Shown: one piece after another, positions 1 to 6,992 of the stretch | Position numbering within the stretch: the first letter of the stretch is position 1 | How the letters are laid out: each line of letters starts with the position of its first letter | Assembly (NCBI GenBank): GCA_964292695.1 | Contig: CAXYWB010000048.1 | Location: 1 to 16,910, forward strand | From: UPXZ01 sp018055865 | GTDB taxonomy: Bacteria > Bacteroidota > Bacteroidia > Bacteroidales > Paludibacteraceae | Direction of reading: 5' to 3' | Length of the DNA stretch: 16,910 nt | Translations under genes and position numbers: made by a program | The notes under the pieces: generated by a model | Told to the model about the DNA's origin: nothing | The model's database searches: none | Seen by the model: the letters and a program-made list of their open reading frames with translations, nothing else

Positions 1-44
1 CCCTTTAGCTATAAGGTGAGAAATCTGAAAATCAGCACTCTGCG

Positions 45-76
45 AAAGTCCCCTTCAGAGGATTTAGGGGTAAAAG
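45..76 (+). repeat. Degenerate copy of a GC-rich dispersed hairpin repeat
   Basis: The core reads CCCC-TTCA-GAGG (50-61), followed by a second G-run (GGGG, 67-70). This matches the layout of the repeats at 12009-12033 and 12122-12146: C-run, TTCA loop, G-run, TTA, G-run. One stem pair is broken (C52 against A59). No inverted partner is visible, although one could lie left of the window. Assignment to the same repeat family is by eye. Confidence 0.5.
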
Positions 77-382
77 ACAAAAACATGACTTTTCGGAGTG
101 GACTCTTTTTTCAATACCTAAAAACAAATCATCAAAAATTACGCATCATTACCATCCTGTCAGTCGGATGAATGGAAAACAAGAAATTTTGTCAGTTATC
201 TGCCAATTTATGCTTCAATTCAATAAAGTATTTGTCAGCCGGCGAACACTTTATCCATGAAACTATTCATAAATTTTAAGCAATGTTGCAATGCTGCGTT
301 AAAGCCCGTTAAACTTAATTTTAACAATGTTAAATTTGACCAAATATAAAGATACTCCATCCATTTTAGGCATACCATTTGC

Positions 383-390
383 TAATTTTG
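383..390 (+). promoter_or_regulatory. Candidate -7 promoter box for the HtrA gene
   Basis: TAATTTTG matches the Bacteroidota -7 consensus TAnnTTTG and would give a leader of roughly 30 nt before the ATG at 429. A second match, TAAATTTG, lies at 331-338. Neither has a clear TTTG -33 box at the usual 19-21 nt spacing. In AT-rich sequence this motif also arises by chance, so confidence is low. Confidence 0.3.
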
Positions 391-428
391 TGTCAAAGAA
401 CAAAATATCAAAAACTAAAAATAAAATT

Positions 429-1952
429 ATGAGTACAAAAACTAAAACGACGATTTTTTTAGTAGCGTTGGTTATTGCTGTAAGCGCTGCCACCAGTTTG
501 GCTACCACTTATGTACAAAACAAAAATAATTCTACTAATCTGATAGAAAATGCAGAAAATCCAAATCAGAATGCAAAAGCAAGATTTGCAAGTGCCGTAC
601 AGGGTATCGAAACTGATTTCACGATTGCGGCAGAACTCACTGTTCATGCAGTGGTTCACGTAAAAACCAAAGCACCGCGCCGCCAGCAGCAGGATTTTTT
701 CAGTGATCCGTTCTTCGATTTCTTTTTCGGACCTCAGCAAAGACAGCAGCAGCAACAACAAACGCCAGAAGAAGCACAACCGCTTGGAGCCGGTTCGGGT
801 GTAATCATCAGCAACGACGGTTATATTGTAACCAACAACCACGTGATAGAAGGTGCATCGGAAATAGAAGTAACATTGAACGACAAGCGAACATTCAAAG
901 CCAAATTGGTGGGTTCAGACCCTTCCACAGACATTGCACTGCTCAAAGTAGAAGCTACCAACCTTCCGAATATTCCTTTCGGTAATTCGGATAATCTGAA
1001 AGTAGGCGAATGGGTATTGGCGGTGGGTAATCCTTTCAATCTTACTTCAACTGTTACAGCCGGTATAGTGAGTGCCAAAGCCCGAAACATAGGAATAATC
1101 GGTACCAATCGGTACGGTCAGCGAACCAGCAATCTGTCGATCGAGTCATTTATTCAGACAGATGCTGCCATTAATCCGGGAAACAGTGGAGGTGCATTGG
1201 TCAACACCAAAGGCGAACTCGTAGGCATTAATACTGCAATCGCTTCTCAAACAGGCTCTTACGCAGGTTACGGCTTTGCGGTTCCGGCCAGTATTGTTCA
1301 GAAAGTGGTAACAGACCTTCGCCAGCACGGAGTGGTGCAGCGCGCCCTGCTCGGTGTAAGCATAAGCGATATAACAACAGAAATAGCCAAGGAAAAAGAG
1401 TTGAAAACCATGGATGGAGCATTGGTAGGTGACGTAGCAGACGGCGGAGCTGCCGACAAAGCAGGCATCAAGAAGGGAGATGTTATAAACGAAATAAACG
1501 GAGTGAAAGTTAAAACAACCTCCGAACTGCAGGAACAGGTGGGTCGTTATCGTCCGGGCGACAAAATTACTGTGGGATATGTGAGAGATAACAAACAATT
1601 GCGCTCCACCGCAAGTCTGACAAACACCGAAGGAACCACCGAAGCAGTGAAAAACGTGACAGCACCCAAGGATTTGGGTATTCAGCTGAAACCGATTGAC
1701 AACACCGTAAAAGAAGCACTCGGAATCGATTCCGGTCTGGAAGTAACGGCTGTAAATCAGGGCAAATTCAAAGATCAGGGAGTTCAGCAAGGGTATATAA
1801 TTCTTAAAATCAACAACCAGGCCATGTCATCCGTGAATGACTTTGAGAAAGTGTACAACGAAGCTTCAAAAGCCAAAAAAGCTCTCAGCATAGCTGGAGT
1901 ATATCCTACAACCGGTAAAATTGCTTATTACAAAATTGAATTAGACAAATAA
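429..1952 (+). CDS. degP: Periplasmic HtrA/Do-type serine protease (DegP/DegQ-like)
   Basis: This is a 507-residue envelope protease that degrades or refolds damaged periplasmic proteins. An N-terminal hydrophobic export segment (about 8-26) is followed by a trypsin-like domain. The catalytic triad is readable: His138 in TNNHV, Asp168 in STDIALLKV and Ser253 in NPGNSGGAL. A glutamine-rich loop (about 86-112) after the DPFFDFFFGP stretch corresponds to the LA loop of DegP. Two PDZ domains follow (about 306-400 and 415-507), with RALLGVSI opening the first. The start at 429 is chosen because it places the signal sequence at the N-terminus; an ATG at 327 would add 34 residues without signal-peptide character. 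The gene stands alone and ends at a strong terminator. Family assignment is firm; DegP versus DegQ cannot be decided from sequence alone. Confidence 0.93.
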   Translation: MSTKTKTTIFLVALVIAVSAATSLATTYVQNKNNSTNLIENAENPNQNAKARFASAVQGIETDFTIAAELTVHAVVHVKTKAPRRQQQDFFSDPFFDFFFGPQQRQQQQQQTPEEAQPLGAGSGVIISNDGYIVTNNHVIEGASEIEVTLNDKRTFKAKLVGSDPSTDIALLKVEATNLPNIPFGNSDNLKVGEWVLAVGNPFNLTSTVTAGIVSAKARNIGIIGTNRYGQRTSNLSIESFIQTDAAINPGNSGGALVNTKGELVGINTAIASQTGSYAGYGFAVPASIVQKVVTDLRQHGVVQRALLGVSISDITTEIAKEKELKTMDGALVGDVADGGAADKAGIKKGDVINEINGVKVKTTSELQEQVGRYRPGDKITVGYVRDNKQLRSTASLTNTEGTTEAVKNVTAPKDLGIQLKPIDNTVKEALGIDSGLEVTAVNQGKFKDQGVQQGYIILKINNQAMSSVNDFEKVYNEASKAKKALSIAGVYPTTGKIAYYKIELDK

Positions 1953-1973
1953 TCGTTCTTTTCCTTTGTTACA

Positions 1974-2018
1974 AAAAAAACAGACTGATTTTCAACCAAA
2001 ACAGTCTGTTTTTTTTTA
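1974..2018 (+). terminator. Rho-independent terminator after the HtrA gene
   Basis: The stem arms CAGACTG (1981-1987) and CAGTCTG (2002-2008) extend outward through an A-run and a T-run to about 13 pairs. The loop is 14 nt, followed by a T-tract to about 2017. It lies 22 nt after the protease stop codon. Confidence 0.9.
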
Positions 2019-2038
2019 TTTTTTCCAAAAATAAAAGT

Positions 2039-2046
2039 TACCTTTG
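2039..2046 (+). promoter_or_regulatory. Candidate -7 promoter box for the esterase gene
   Basis: TACCTTTG matches TAnnTTTG, sits just downstream of the HtrA terminator and 27 nt before the ATG at 2074. The -33 region is a T-rich stretch without a clean TTTG. Confidence 0.45.
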
Positions 2047-2073
2047 AAACCTTTACAAAAAAAATATTCTACC

Positions 2074-2895
2074 ATGAAAAAAATTCTTTTTACTTCCACA
2101 ATTCTGTTCTTCTGTATCAGTTTTACGATTTCGGCCGCTCGTGTCGATACGGTTCTCACGTACAGCCCCGGTATGAAAAAATCCATCAAAGCGGTTGTGG
2201 TCACTCCCGATTCGTACGACAATTCCAGAAGATTTCCGGTTTTTTACCTGCTTCACGGCTACAGCGGCAACTCTAAAAGTTGGGTGAATGATATGTCATC
2301 AACCATTTCGCTGGCCGACAGGCATCAGTTTGTCATCGTCTGTCCCGATGGAGGCTTCTCTAGCTGGTTTTTCGATAGTCCGGCAGATAGTGCCCAGCGT
2401 TACGAAACGTACATTTCAAAGGAACTGATCAATTGGGTAGATAAAAATTACAAAACTATTGCCGGGCGTGAAGGCAGAGCCATTTCTGGTCTGAGCATGG
2501 GCGGACACGGCGGCTTGTATCTGGGTTTCCGTCATCAGGATGTGTTCGGCGCTTGCGGCAGTATGAGCGGCGGCGTGGATATTCGCCCGTTCCCGAACAA
2601 CTGGGACATCAGTAAACGGCTGGGCAAACAAAGTGAGCATCCTGAAAACTGGGAGAAAAATTCGGTCATAAACCAACTTTATTTGCTTACTCCCAACAGC
2701 ATTAAAATTATACTGGACTGCGGAACGGAGGATTTTTTCTATGATGTGAACATCCGGCTACACAACGAACTGAAATACAGAAACATACCTCACGATTTTA
2801 TTTCACGTCCGGGTGGTCATAACCGCGAATACTGGGAAAATGCCGTGAAATATCAAGCGTTGTTTTTTGCTGAATATTTTAGCAACGGCAAATAG
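2074..2895 (+). CDS. Secreted alpha/beta-hydrolase esterase (esterase D / tributyrin-esterase-like)
   Basis: This is a 273-residue exported hydrolase of the putative-esterase family (PF00756-like), which includes S-formylglutathione hydrolases, tributyrin esterases and carbohydrate esterases. A signal peptide spans about residues 1-21 (KKILF, hydrophobic core, ending SAA). The oxyanion-hole strand shows LLHGYSGN (59-66). The nucleophile is Ser141 in GLSMGG. Asp220 in CGTEDFF and His249 in PGGHNREYW complete a plausible triad. The start at 2074 is preferred to one at 2044 because it begins directly with the signal peptide. It sits between two terminated units, so it is probably monocistronic. 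The substrate cannot be read from sequence; acetylated or feruloylated polysaccharide and simple short-chain esters are both possible. No carbohydrate-binding domain is present. Confidence 0.85.
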   Translation: MKKILFTSTILFFCISFTISAARVDTVLTYSPGMKKSIKAVVVTPDSYDNSRRFPVFYLLHGYSGNSKSWVNDMSSTISLADRHQFVIVCPDGGFSSWFFDSPADSAQRYETYISKELINWVDKNYKTIAGREGRAISGLSMGGHGGLYLGFRHQDVFGACGSMSGGVDIRPFPNNWDISKRLGKQSEHPENWEKNSVINQLYLLTPNSIKIILDCGTEDFFYDVNIRLHNELKYRNIPHDFISRPGGHNREYWENAVKYQALFFAEYFSNGK

Positions 2896-3130
2896 AACCG
2901 GTATTTCAACAGGCAACTCCCGTAAAAACCTGAACACAAGAGTTAATAAAAAAAATTTTCGAATATTTTTGAAACAATCCTGTGACTTTATTCGTTTATT
3001 ATTTTAACGCACCAAACTTTTAAAAAAAACTTCGGCTATAAAAAACTCCTTGAAAATCGAAATGCTTAATTTACAACAATTTTTGCAATTCTTTTAACAC
3101 GATAAATTTTCTTATTTGTAAAAAAAAGAG

Positions 3131-3138
3131 TACTTTTG
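3131..3138 (+). promoter_or_regulatory. Candidate -7 promoter box for the primary sigma gene
   Basis: TACTTTTG is an exact TAnnTTTG match 24 nt before the ATG at 3162, in a very AT-rich intergenic stretch (2896-3161) with no gene. At the expected -33 position (around 3107-3110) there is only TTTT, a partial match. Confidence 0.5.
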
Positions 3139-3161
3139 CAGGCTAAATTTTCCAACCCACT

Positions 3162-4022
3162 ATGAGACAGCTAAAGATTACAAAATCAATCACTAACCGT
3201 GAAAGTGCATCCCTTGACAAATACTTGCAAGAGATTGGACGTGAAGACCTTATTACTGTTGAGGAGGAAGTAGAACTTGCTCAGCGAATAAGGAACGGTG
3301 ACCGACTGGCATTGGAAAAACTTACCCGCGCTAACCTTCGTTTCGTGGTTTCTGTGGCAAAACAGTACCAAAATCAGGGATTGAGTCTTCCGGATTTGAT
3401 TAACGAAGGCAATCTGGGATTGATTAAAGCTGCCGAAAAATTCGATGAAACACGCGGATTTAAGTTTATCTCCTACGCGGTGTGGTGGATACGTCAGTCT
3501 ATTCTGCAGGCGTTGGCCGAGCAATCGCGTATTGTGCGCTTACCGCTGAATCAGGTGGGATCGTTGAATAAAATCAACAAAGCTTTTTCGAAATTTGAGC
3601 AGGAAAACGAACGAAAACCTTCAGCCGAAGAGCTGGCCGAAGAACTGGATATACCGGTAGATAAAATTGCCGACACCATGAAGGTTTCAGGCAGACATGT
3701 ATCGGTGGATGCTCCTTTCGTGGAAGGCGAAGACAATAGCCTGCTCGATGTGATGATCAACGATGATTCTCCCAACGCCGATCGGGTGCTTATCAACGAA
3801 TCGCTTTCAAAAGAAATAGAGCGCGCTTTATCTACACTGAGCGAGCGCGAACACGATATTGTGAAAAAATTCTTTGGAATCGGCGTTCCTGAAATGACAC
3901 TCGAAGAAATCGGTGTAGAATTCGGACTCACACGCGAACGCGTACGACAAATAAAGGAAAAAGCTATCAGAAGACTGAGACAAAGCTCCAAAAGCAAACT
4001 TTTGAAAACGTATTTAGGTTAA
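3162..4022 (+). CDS. rpoD: Primary RNA polymerase sigma factor (sigma-70 family, sigma-ABfr type)
   Basis: This is a 286-residue housekeeping sigma factor. Region 1.2 covers about residues 15-47 (SLDKYLQEIGRE). Region 2 covers about 56-120, with the core-binding and -10 recognition signature (PDLINEGNLGLIKAAEKFD, then FISYAVWWIRQSI). Region 3 follows at about 125-200. Region 4 covers about 215-280, ending in the helix-turn-helix LTRERVRQIKEKAIRRLR (256-273). Region 1.1 and the large insert of E. coli RpoD are missing; this short form is usual for primary sigma factors of Bacteroidota, which recognise TAnnTTTG -7 boxes such as those in this window. The gene is flanked by a long AT-rich promoter region and a bidirectional terminator, so it is probably transcribed alone. 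Confidence 0.95.
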   Translation: MRQLKITKSITNRESASLDKYLQEIGREDLITVEEEVELAQRIRNGDRLALEKLTRANLRFVVSVAKQYQNQGLSLPDLINEGNLGLIKAAEKFDETRGFKFISYAVWWIRQSILQALAEQSRIVRLPLNQVGSLNKINKAFSKFEQENERKPSAEELAEELDIPVDKIADTMKVSGRHVSVDAPFVEGEDNSLLDVMINDDSPNADRVLINESLSKEIERALSTLSEREHDIVKKFFGIGVPEMTLEEIGVEFGLTRERVRQIKEKAIRRLRQSSKSKLLKTYLG

Positions 4023-4040
4023 GCTGATCATATAAAACAT

Positions 4041-4075
4041 AAAAAAAACAACTCCTTTTAAGGAGTTGTTTTTTT
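4041..4075. terminator. Bidirectional terminator between convergent genes
   Basis: CAACTCCTT (4049-4057) and AAGGAGTTG (4060-4068) form a perfect stem with a nominal 2-nt loop. It is flanked by an A-run (4041-4048) and a T-run (4069-4075), so it works on both strands. It ends the sigma gene on the plus strand and the coiled-coil protein gene on the minus strand. Confidence 0.92.
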
Positions 4076-4097
4076 ATGTCTGTTATTTTCGGAGAAA

Positions 4098-4631
4098 TCA
4101 TTTTTTCATTTTTCCATTTCTCCCTGCAGAAGGCACAGAATCGTTCATGGGTTTATTGCCATCTCTTCTGCCCATTTCCGTACGCTGACGCCGATTTTCG
4201 TTCATTCTTTCCATCCGCTGCTGACGTATTTTTTTGTGTTCATCCATTTTATCTTTTCCGATAATCTTTTCCAGTTCAGCATCCTGAATGGCCAGTTCTT
4301 TTTCGCGTTCAGCACGGTACTCTTCTCTGGTTTTTGTACGTTCCTGCATCAATTTTTCACGTTGTTTTTCACGTTCGGCACGGTTTTCTTCCCTGATCTT
4401 ATCCTGTTTCTGGTATAATTCCACCAGCTGATTTTTCTGAGTATCGGTCAGATTCAGCTGTTTGGTCAGATAATCAGCGCGCTGTTCGGGTGTAACATTC
4501 ATTACTCGGGGAGCTCCCGGGCGGTCGCCTCTTTGTCCGTTCCGGTTTGGTTGCTGTGGTTGAGCGAAAACCGAAAAACTCATTGTAAAAAGTGCTATTA
4601 AAGCCAAAATTCCAATCTTTTTCATATTCAT
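4098..4631 (-). CDS. Small secreted charged coiled-coil protein (DUF4890 / Spy-like)
   Basis: This 177-residue protein carries a signal peptide (about 1-23, cleavage likely after VFA before QPQQ). After a Gly/Arg/Pro-rich linker comes an LNLTDTQKNQL motif (59-69), which resembles the LTxxQ motif of Spy/CpxP-type periplasmic proteins. A long highly charged helix follows (about 70-155), rich in Glu, Arg, Lys and Gln, with two related blocks (EENRAEREK at 81-89 and REEYRAEREK at 102-111). The best match from memory is the DUF4890 family of Bacteroidota. A periplasmic chaperone or stress role would fit the Spy-like motif, but that is inference. Translation could also start at the second Met (4625), which changes two residues. 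No clear promoter box was found upstream (4632-4747). Confidence 0.7.
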   Translation of the reverse strand: MNMKKIGILALIALFTMSFSVFAQPQQPNRNGQRGDRPGAPRVMNVTPEQRADYLTKQLNLTDTQKNQLVELYQKQDKIREENRAEREKQREKLMQERTKTREEYRAEREKELAIQDAELEKIIGKDKMDEHKKIRQQRMERMNENRRQRTEMGRRDGNKPMNDSVPSAGRNGKMKK

Positions 4632-4747
4632 TCCGTTTTTGTTGAAGTGATTAAATTAATTTGTTTATCCTTTTGACTTGCCAAACTTCAAAACGTTTAA
4701 TTGCCAGCACTTTCTTTTTCTTTTTTAACTTTATAAGCCGGAATGAC

Positions 4748-5140
4748 TTATTTTATGCTTTCGATAAAACTCAACGAATCCTTAAATGCAACCGACATCA
4801 CTTCTTCAACAATGCCGCTTGCCTGTGCTGCCAGCATGCCCGAATTCATGAGCGAAACGTAGGTGTTTCCGTCGGTTTTATCATAAACAGATATTCTGCA
4901 GGGCATTAAGTTGGAGTAAATGCGCTCGGCATCTCTGCCGAGAATTTTAGATGAATGATGCGGATTGCAAAGTTCAATCACTTTGACCGGCAACACTTCA
5001 TACCCGTTCTTGTGAAGCGATTCCTGCAGATTATGCGTAATCAGTATTTTCCACTTTGCGGCTTCTATCTTTTCTGACAAAACAGACACTGTTTGTTCAA
5101 AAGCAAATTTGCTCTGAACTTCAATAAACATATTTTCCAT
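4748..5140 (-). CDS. DUF302 domain protein
   Basis: This 130-residue soluble protein has no signal peptide or membrane segment. It matches the DUF302 fold: an N-terminal strand-helix (IEVQSKFAFEQTVSVLSEKI), a central ELCNPHHSSKIL block (56-67), and an LMPCRISVYDK strand (78-88) followed by TYVSLMNSG. Two cysteines, Cys58 and Cys81, sit in the conserved blocks. DUF302 has no firmly established function; members often lie beside redox, thiosulfate or metal genes. Here the gene follows the thioredoxin operon on the same strand but is separated from it by a terminator-like hairpin and 121 nt. It may be co-regulated by readthrough or have its own promoter; none was recognised. Confidence 0.8.
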   Translation of the reverse strand: MENMFIEVQSKFAFEQTVSVLSEKIEAAKWKILITHNLQESLHKNGYEVLPVKVIELCNPHHSSKILGRDAERIYSNLMPCRISVYDKTDGNTYVSLMNSGMLAAQASGIVEEVMSVAFKDSLSFIESIK

Positions 5141-5180
5141 TTTTCTTTTTTTAGTTTAATGTTATAACACTTTTTTTGTA

Positions 5181-5240
5181 AAAAAATCCGGTAGCTCCAT
5201 TCATTTCATAAGGATAAAATGTGAGACAACCGGATTTCTT
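5181..5240 (-). terminator. Probable terminator of the thioredoxin operon
   Basis: The arms AAATCCGGT (5184-5192) and ACCGGATTT (5229-5237) are perfect reverse complements over 9 bp with a 36-nt loop. Read on the minus strand, the hairpin follows the second thioredoxin stop (5262) by about 24 nt and runs into T residues (5181-5186). The long loop makes it weaker than the other terminators here, so some readthrough into the DUF302 gene is plausible. Confidence 0.6.
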
Positions 5241-5261
5241 TTTGAAACAAGCAAATCAAAT

Positions 5262-5777
5262 TTATTTTTTCGTAAGCAAGAAATTATCAATTCTGTCCTT
5301 GAACGTTTCTTTTGGAATTGCACCGATTTCTGCTTTGGGTTCACCATCCATTGGAACAAAAAGCAAAGTAGGAATGCTCTGAATACCAAATGCTTGTGCT
5401 AATTCTTTCTGCTGATCCACATCCACTTTGTAAACGTAGATTTGTCCATCGTATTCTTTTGCAAGGTCGTCAAGAATTGGAGCTATAACTTTACACGGCG
5501 GACACCACGTAGCCCAAAAGTCGATGATACAGGGTTTGTCGCCCAGATATTTCCATGAACTCGGATTGGCTTCGTAATTCACCACTTTTTGCAGAAATTC
5601 AGCTTTTGTAAGGTGGATAGGTGCACCGGTAGTTGCAGCAGCCTGAACAGTTGCTTGTTGAACTGCTTCGGTGGTTTCGGTAGACGATGTCTTGTTACTA
5701 TCAGTTTTTTTACCGTTGCAAGCCATCATCCCCACTGTCATTACTGTGGCAAATGCCAGATATATTACTTTTCTCAT
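5262..5777 (-). CDS. Thioredoxin-fold lipoprotein with WCPPC active site
   Basis: This 171-residue exported thiol-disulfide protein starts with a lipoprotein signal ending in a lipobox (GMMAC), with Cys20 as the expected lipidated residue. A low-complexity Ser/Thr/Ala/Gln tether (21-52) precedes the thioredoxin domain (about 53-171). The active site is Cys92-Cys95 in FWATWCPPCKVIAP, and the cis-proline is Pro136 in QSIPTLLF. WCPPC is more typical of cytochrome-c-biogenesis or TlpA/ResA-type reductants than of bulk thioredoxin. An extra Cys83 lies just before the active-site strand. Only 3 nt separate it from the paralogous thioredoxin upstream. The two share the HLTKxEFLxKVVxYExNPxxWKYxGDKP layout, so they arose by tandem duplication. 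The partner is unknown. Confidence 0.85.
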   Translation of the reverse strand: MRKVIYLAFATVMTVGMMACNGKKTDSNKTSSTETTEAVQQATVQAAATTGAPIHLTKAEFLQKVVNYEANPSSWKYLGDKPCIIDFWATWCPPCKVIAPILDDLAKEYDGQIYVYKVDVDQQKELAQAFGIQSIPTLLFVPMDGEPKAEIGAIPKETFKDRIDNFLLTKK

Positions 5778-5780
5778 GCC

Positions 5781-6284
5781 TTATTTTGTTACTTTTTCTT
5801 TTTTCAAAAGCACAGTTTCTATCGCTTCTTTGAATGCAGTTTTTGGTAATGCTCCCTGCGCCATCTGAGGGGCTTCACCCATTGGTACAAACAGGATGGA
5901 TGGGATGCTGCGTATGCCGAATGCACTGGCCAGTTCCTGTTCTTTCTCTGTATCAATTTTATAAATATAGATTTCGCCGGCATATTCAGCGGCCAGCTCT
6001 TCCAATACAGGTGCTATCATCTTGCATGGACCGCACCAGTCGGCATAAAAGTCAATAATAGCAGGTTTGTCACCTATATATTTCCACTCGGTTGGATTGT
6101 TTTCGTAATCCACTACTTTTTTAAGAAATTCTTCTTTTGTTAAATGAATTGTTCCCATTTTCTTTTTTTCTGTTTTGTTATTATTTTCTGTTTTTACTTC
6201 CTGTTTATTGCTTTTATCGGCTGCAGAAGCTATCACCCCAGCAACTGATAAGAGAAAAATAGCTGTTAAAAATATTTTTTTCAT
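5781..6284 (-). CDS. Exported thioredoxin with WCGPC active site
   Basis: This 167-residue protein has a signal peptide (about 1-21, ending IASA-A), a Lys/Asn/Glu-rich linker (22-42) and a thioredoxin domain. The active site is Cys84-Cys87 in FYADWCGPCKMIAP, and the cis-proline is Pro128 in RSIPSILF. No lipobox cysteine is present, so it should be soluble in the periplasm or held by an uncleaved signal. It closely resembles its downstream neighbour apart from the active-site dipeptide (GP against PP) and the mode of attachment. It follows the heavy-metal-associated protein gene by 18 nt, in the same operon. A role in reducing periplasmic disulfides or passing electrons to the lipoprotein paralogue is inference. 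Confidence 0.87.
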   Translation of the reverse strand: MKKIFLTAIFLLSVAGVIASAADKSNKQEVKTENNNKTEKKKMGTIHLTKEEFLKKVVDYENNPTEWKYIGDKPAIIDFYADWCGPCKMIAPVLEELAAEYAGEIYIYKIDTEKEQELASAFGIRSIPSILFVPMGEAPQMAQGALPKTAFKEAIETVLLKKEKVTK

Positions 6285-6302
6285 AGTGAAAATGATTTGT
6301 TG

Positions 6303-6521
6303 TTAAAGTTCGCAGTTTGTTTTTATTTCGTAAAATCCCAGATCTTTCAAAGTCCGGGAAATTTCTTCGCGGGTCACTTCATCCGTGTGCGACACCACCA
6401 CCCTACCGTTCAGATAGTCAATTTCAGCGCCAAAGACACCCTGAAGTTTACCTATTCTGGCCAGCACCTGGTTGTTGCACACCAGACAGCCATCGCCGTT
6501 TACATCAAAAGTACTATACAT
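6303..6521 (-). CDS. Small heavy-metal-associated (HMA) domain protein with CxxC
   Basis: This 72-residue protein has a ferredoxin-like beta-alpha-beta-beta-alpha-beta pattern. The metal or thiol motif near the N-terminus is GDGCLVCNNQV, with Cys12 and Cys15. Later elements fit the fold: VFGAEIDYLNGRVVVSH, then EISRTLKDLGFYEI. The usual MxCxxC of Atx1/CopZ copper chaperones is GDGCxxC here, and a further Cys70 sits near the C-terminus, so the ligand may not be copper. With no signal sequence it should be cytosolic. Its start overlaps the end of the preceding membrane-protein gene by 8 nt, which suggests translational coupling. It could carry a soft metal or act as a thiol or persulfide carrier; sequence does not decide. 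Confidence 0.8.
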   Translation of the reverse strand: MYSTFDVNGDGCLVCNNQVLARIGKLQGVFGAEIDYLNGRVVVSHTDEVTREEISRTLKDLGFYEIKTNCEL

Positions 6522-6771
6522 CTTTTTTAATTGTGTTTAATTTCTCAAAATCAAAGGAGGTCTTCTTACCTTTCTTAACATCAGCAGTACAATTGTCAGC
6601 GGCACATCCGCAACCCATGTTAAGCACGGCTTGCACCAGTAAAAACACAGAGAAAAGCAGGTAAATCCCTTGTCCGTCGAATGCGTAAACGATTCCGGCA
6701 ATTACGCCCAACGCTAAACGCAAAAAGCGGGCAGGAGTCCAGTTTGAAAAGAGGATTTTAAGCAGTTTCAT
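6514..6771 (-). CDS. Small membrane protein with cytosolic Cys-rich tail (YgaP-tail / DUF2892-like)
   Basis: This 85-residue protein has a basic N-terminus and two membrane segments (about 17-31 and 35-51) with a tight DGQG turn between them. The WTPARFLRLALG start resembles the DUF2892/YgaP-type inner-membrane module. After the second segment comes a cysteine cluster, NMGCGCAADNC (Cys54, Cys56, Cys61), then a lysine-rich tail. By the positive-inside rule the cysteines face the cytosol. The gene overlaps the genes on both sides (14 nt upstream, 8 nt downstream). DUF2892 segments often occur with rhodanese domains and sulfide genes, which hints at sulfur chemistry. The family call is from motif resemblance only. 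Confidence 0.7.
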   Translation of the reverse strand: MKLLKILFSNWTPARFLRLALGVIAGIVYAFDGQGIYLLFSVFLLVQAVLNMGCGCAADNCTADVKKGKKTSFDFEKLNTIKKDV

Positions 6772-6970
6772 CTTTTTTCTCTGTTTTTTTGAACATATCC
6801 AATAGCAAATATCCTATCAAAGCTCCGAAAATAACGCTTATGTAAGGATTGGAAGTAAGGGGGCAACTACCTGAGCTACAGCCAATGAAGTAATAATAAG
6901 CATAACCGCCTATTGCACCAACCAACACCCCGATTAGTCCCAAAATATTTTTCTTAATTATGTTTGTCAT
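6758..6970 (-). CDS. Small two-TM membrane protein with CSSGSCP loop (DUF6132-like)
   Basis: This 70-residue protein has two membrane helices (about 9-29 and 44-59) joined by a loop, CSSGSCPLTSNP, with Cys31 and Cys36. Both ends are lysine-rich, so the loop should face the periplasm. The loop motif and length fit a small family I recall as DUF6132, common in Bacteroidota and of unknown function. It is the first gene after the ArsR-type regulator (22 nt gap), and its end overlaps the next membrane-protein gene by 14 nt. Its cysteine pair could meet the exported thioredoxins of the same operon; that is inference. Confidence 0.72.
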   Translation of the reverse strand: MTNIIKKNILGLIGVLVGAIGGYAYYYFIGCSSGSCPLTSNPYISVIFGALIGYLLLDMFKKTEKKDETA

Positions 6971-6992
6971 CTTTTATGTATTATTTGAATTT

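Larger units (their letters stand above)
1..428. other. Non-coding leader upstream of the HtrA protease
   Basis: No convincing gene is visible here. The stretch holds one degenerate GC-rich repeat copy (45-76, listed separately). Further right it becomes AT-rich, with two matches to the Bacteroidota -7 box TAnnTTTG at 331-338 and 383-390. The HtrA frame is open upstream to an ATG at 327, but residues read from there do not look like a signal peptide, so the region is treated as leader. If a gene ends at the left edge, too little of it is present to identify it. Confidence 0.6.

Noticed and set aside
327..428. Upstream ATG extension of HtrA
   Set aside because: It would bury the signal sequence behind 34 residues with no family resemblance.
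1146..1790. Long minus-strand reading frame (about 214 codons) antisense to the HtrA gene
   Set aside because: It is rich in Cys, His and Phe with no recognisable domain and lies fully opposite a protease with clear catalytic motifs; a frame shadow.
3551..3997. Serine-rich minus-strand frame opposite the sigma gene
   Set aside because: Its composition reflects the reverse complement of the acidic/basic sigma coding sequence; no start context or domain.
4632..4747. Promoter for the coiled-coil protein gene on the minus strand
   Set aside because: No TAnnTTTG match was found on the minus strand in this interval.
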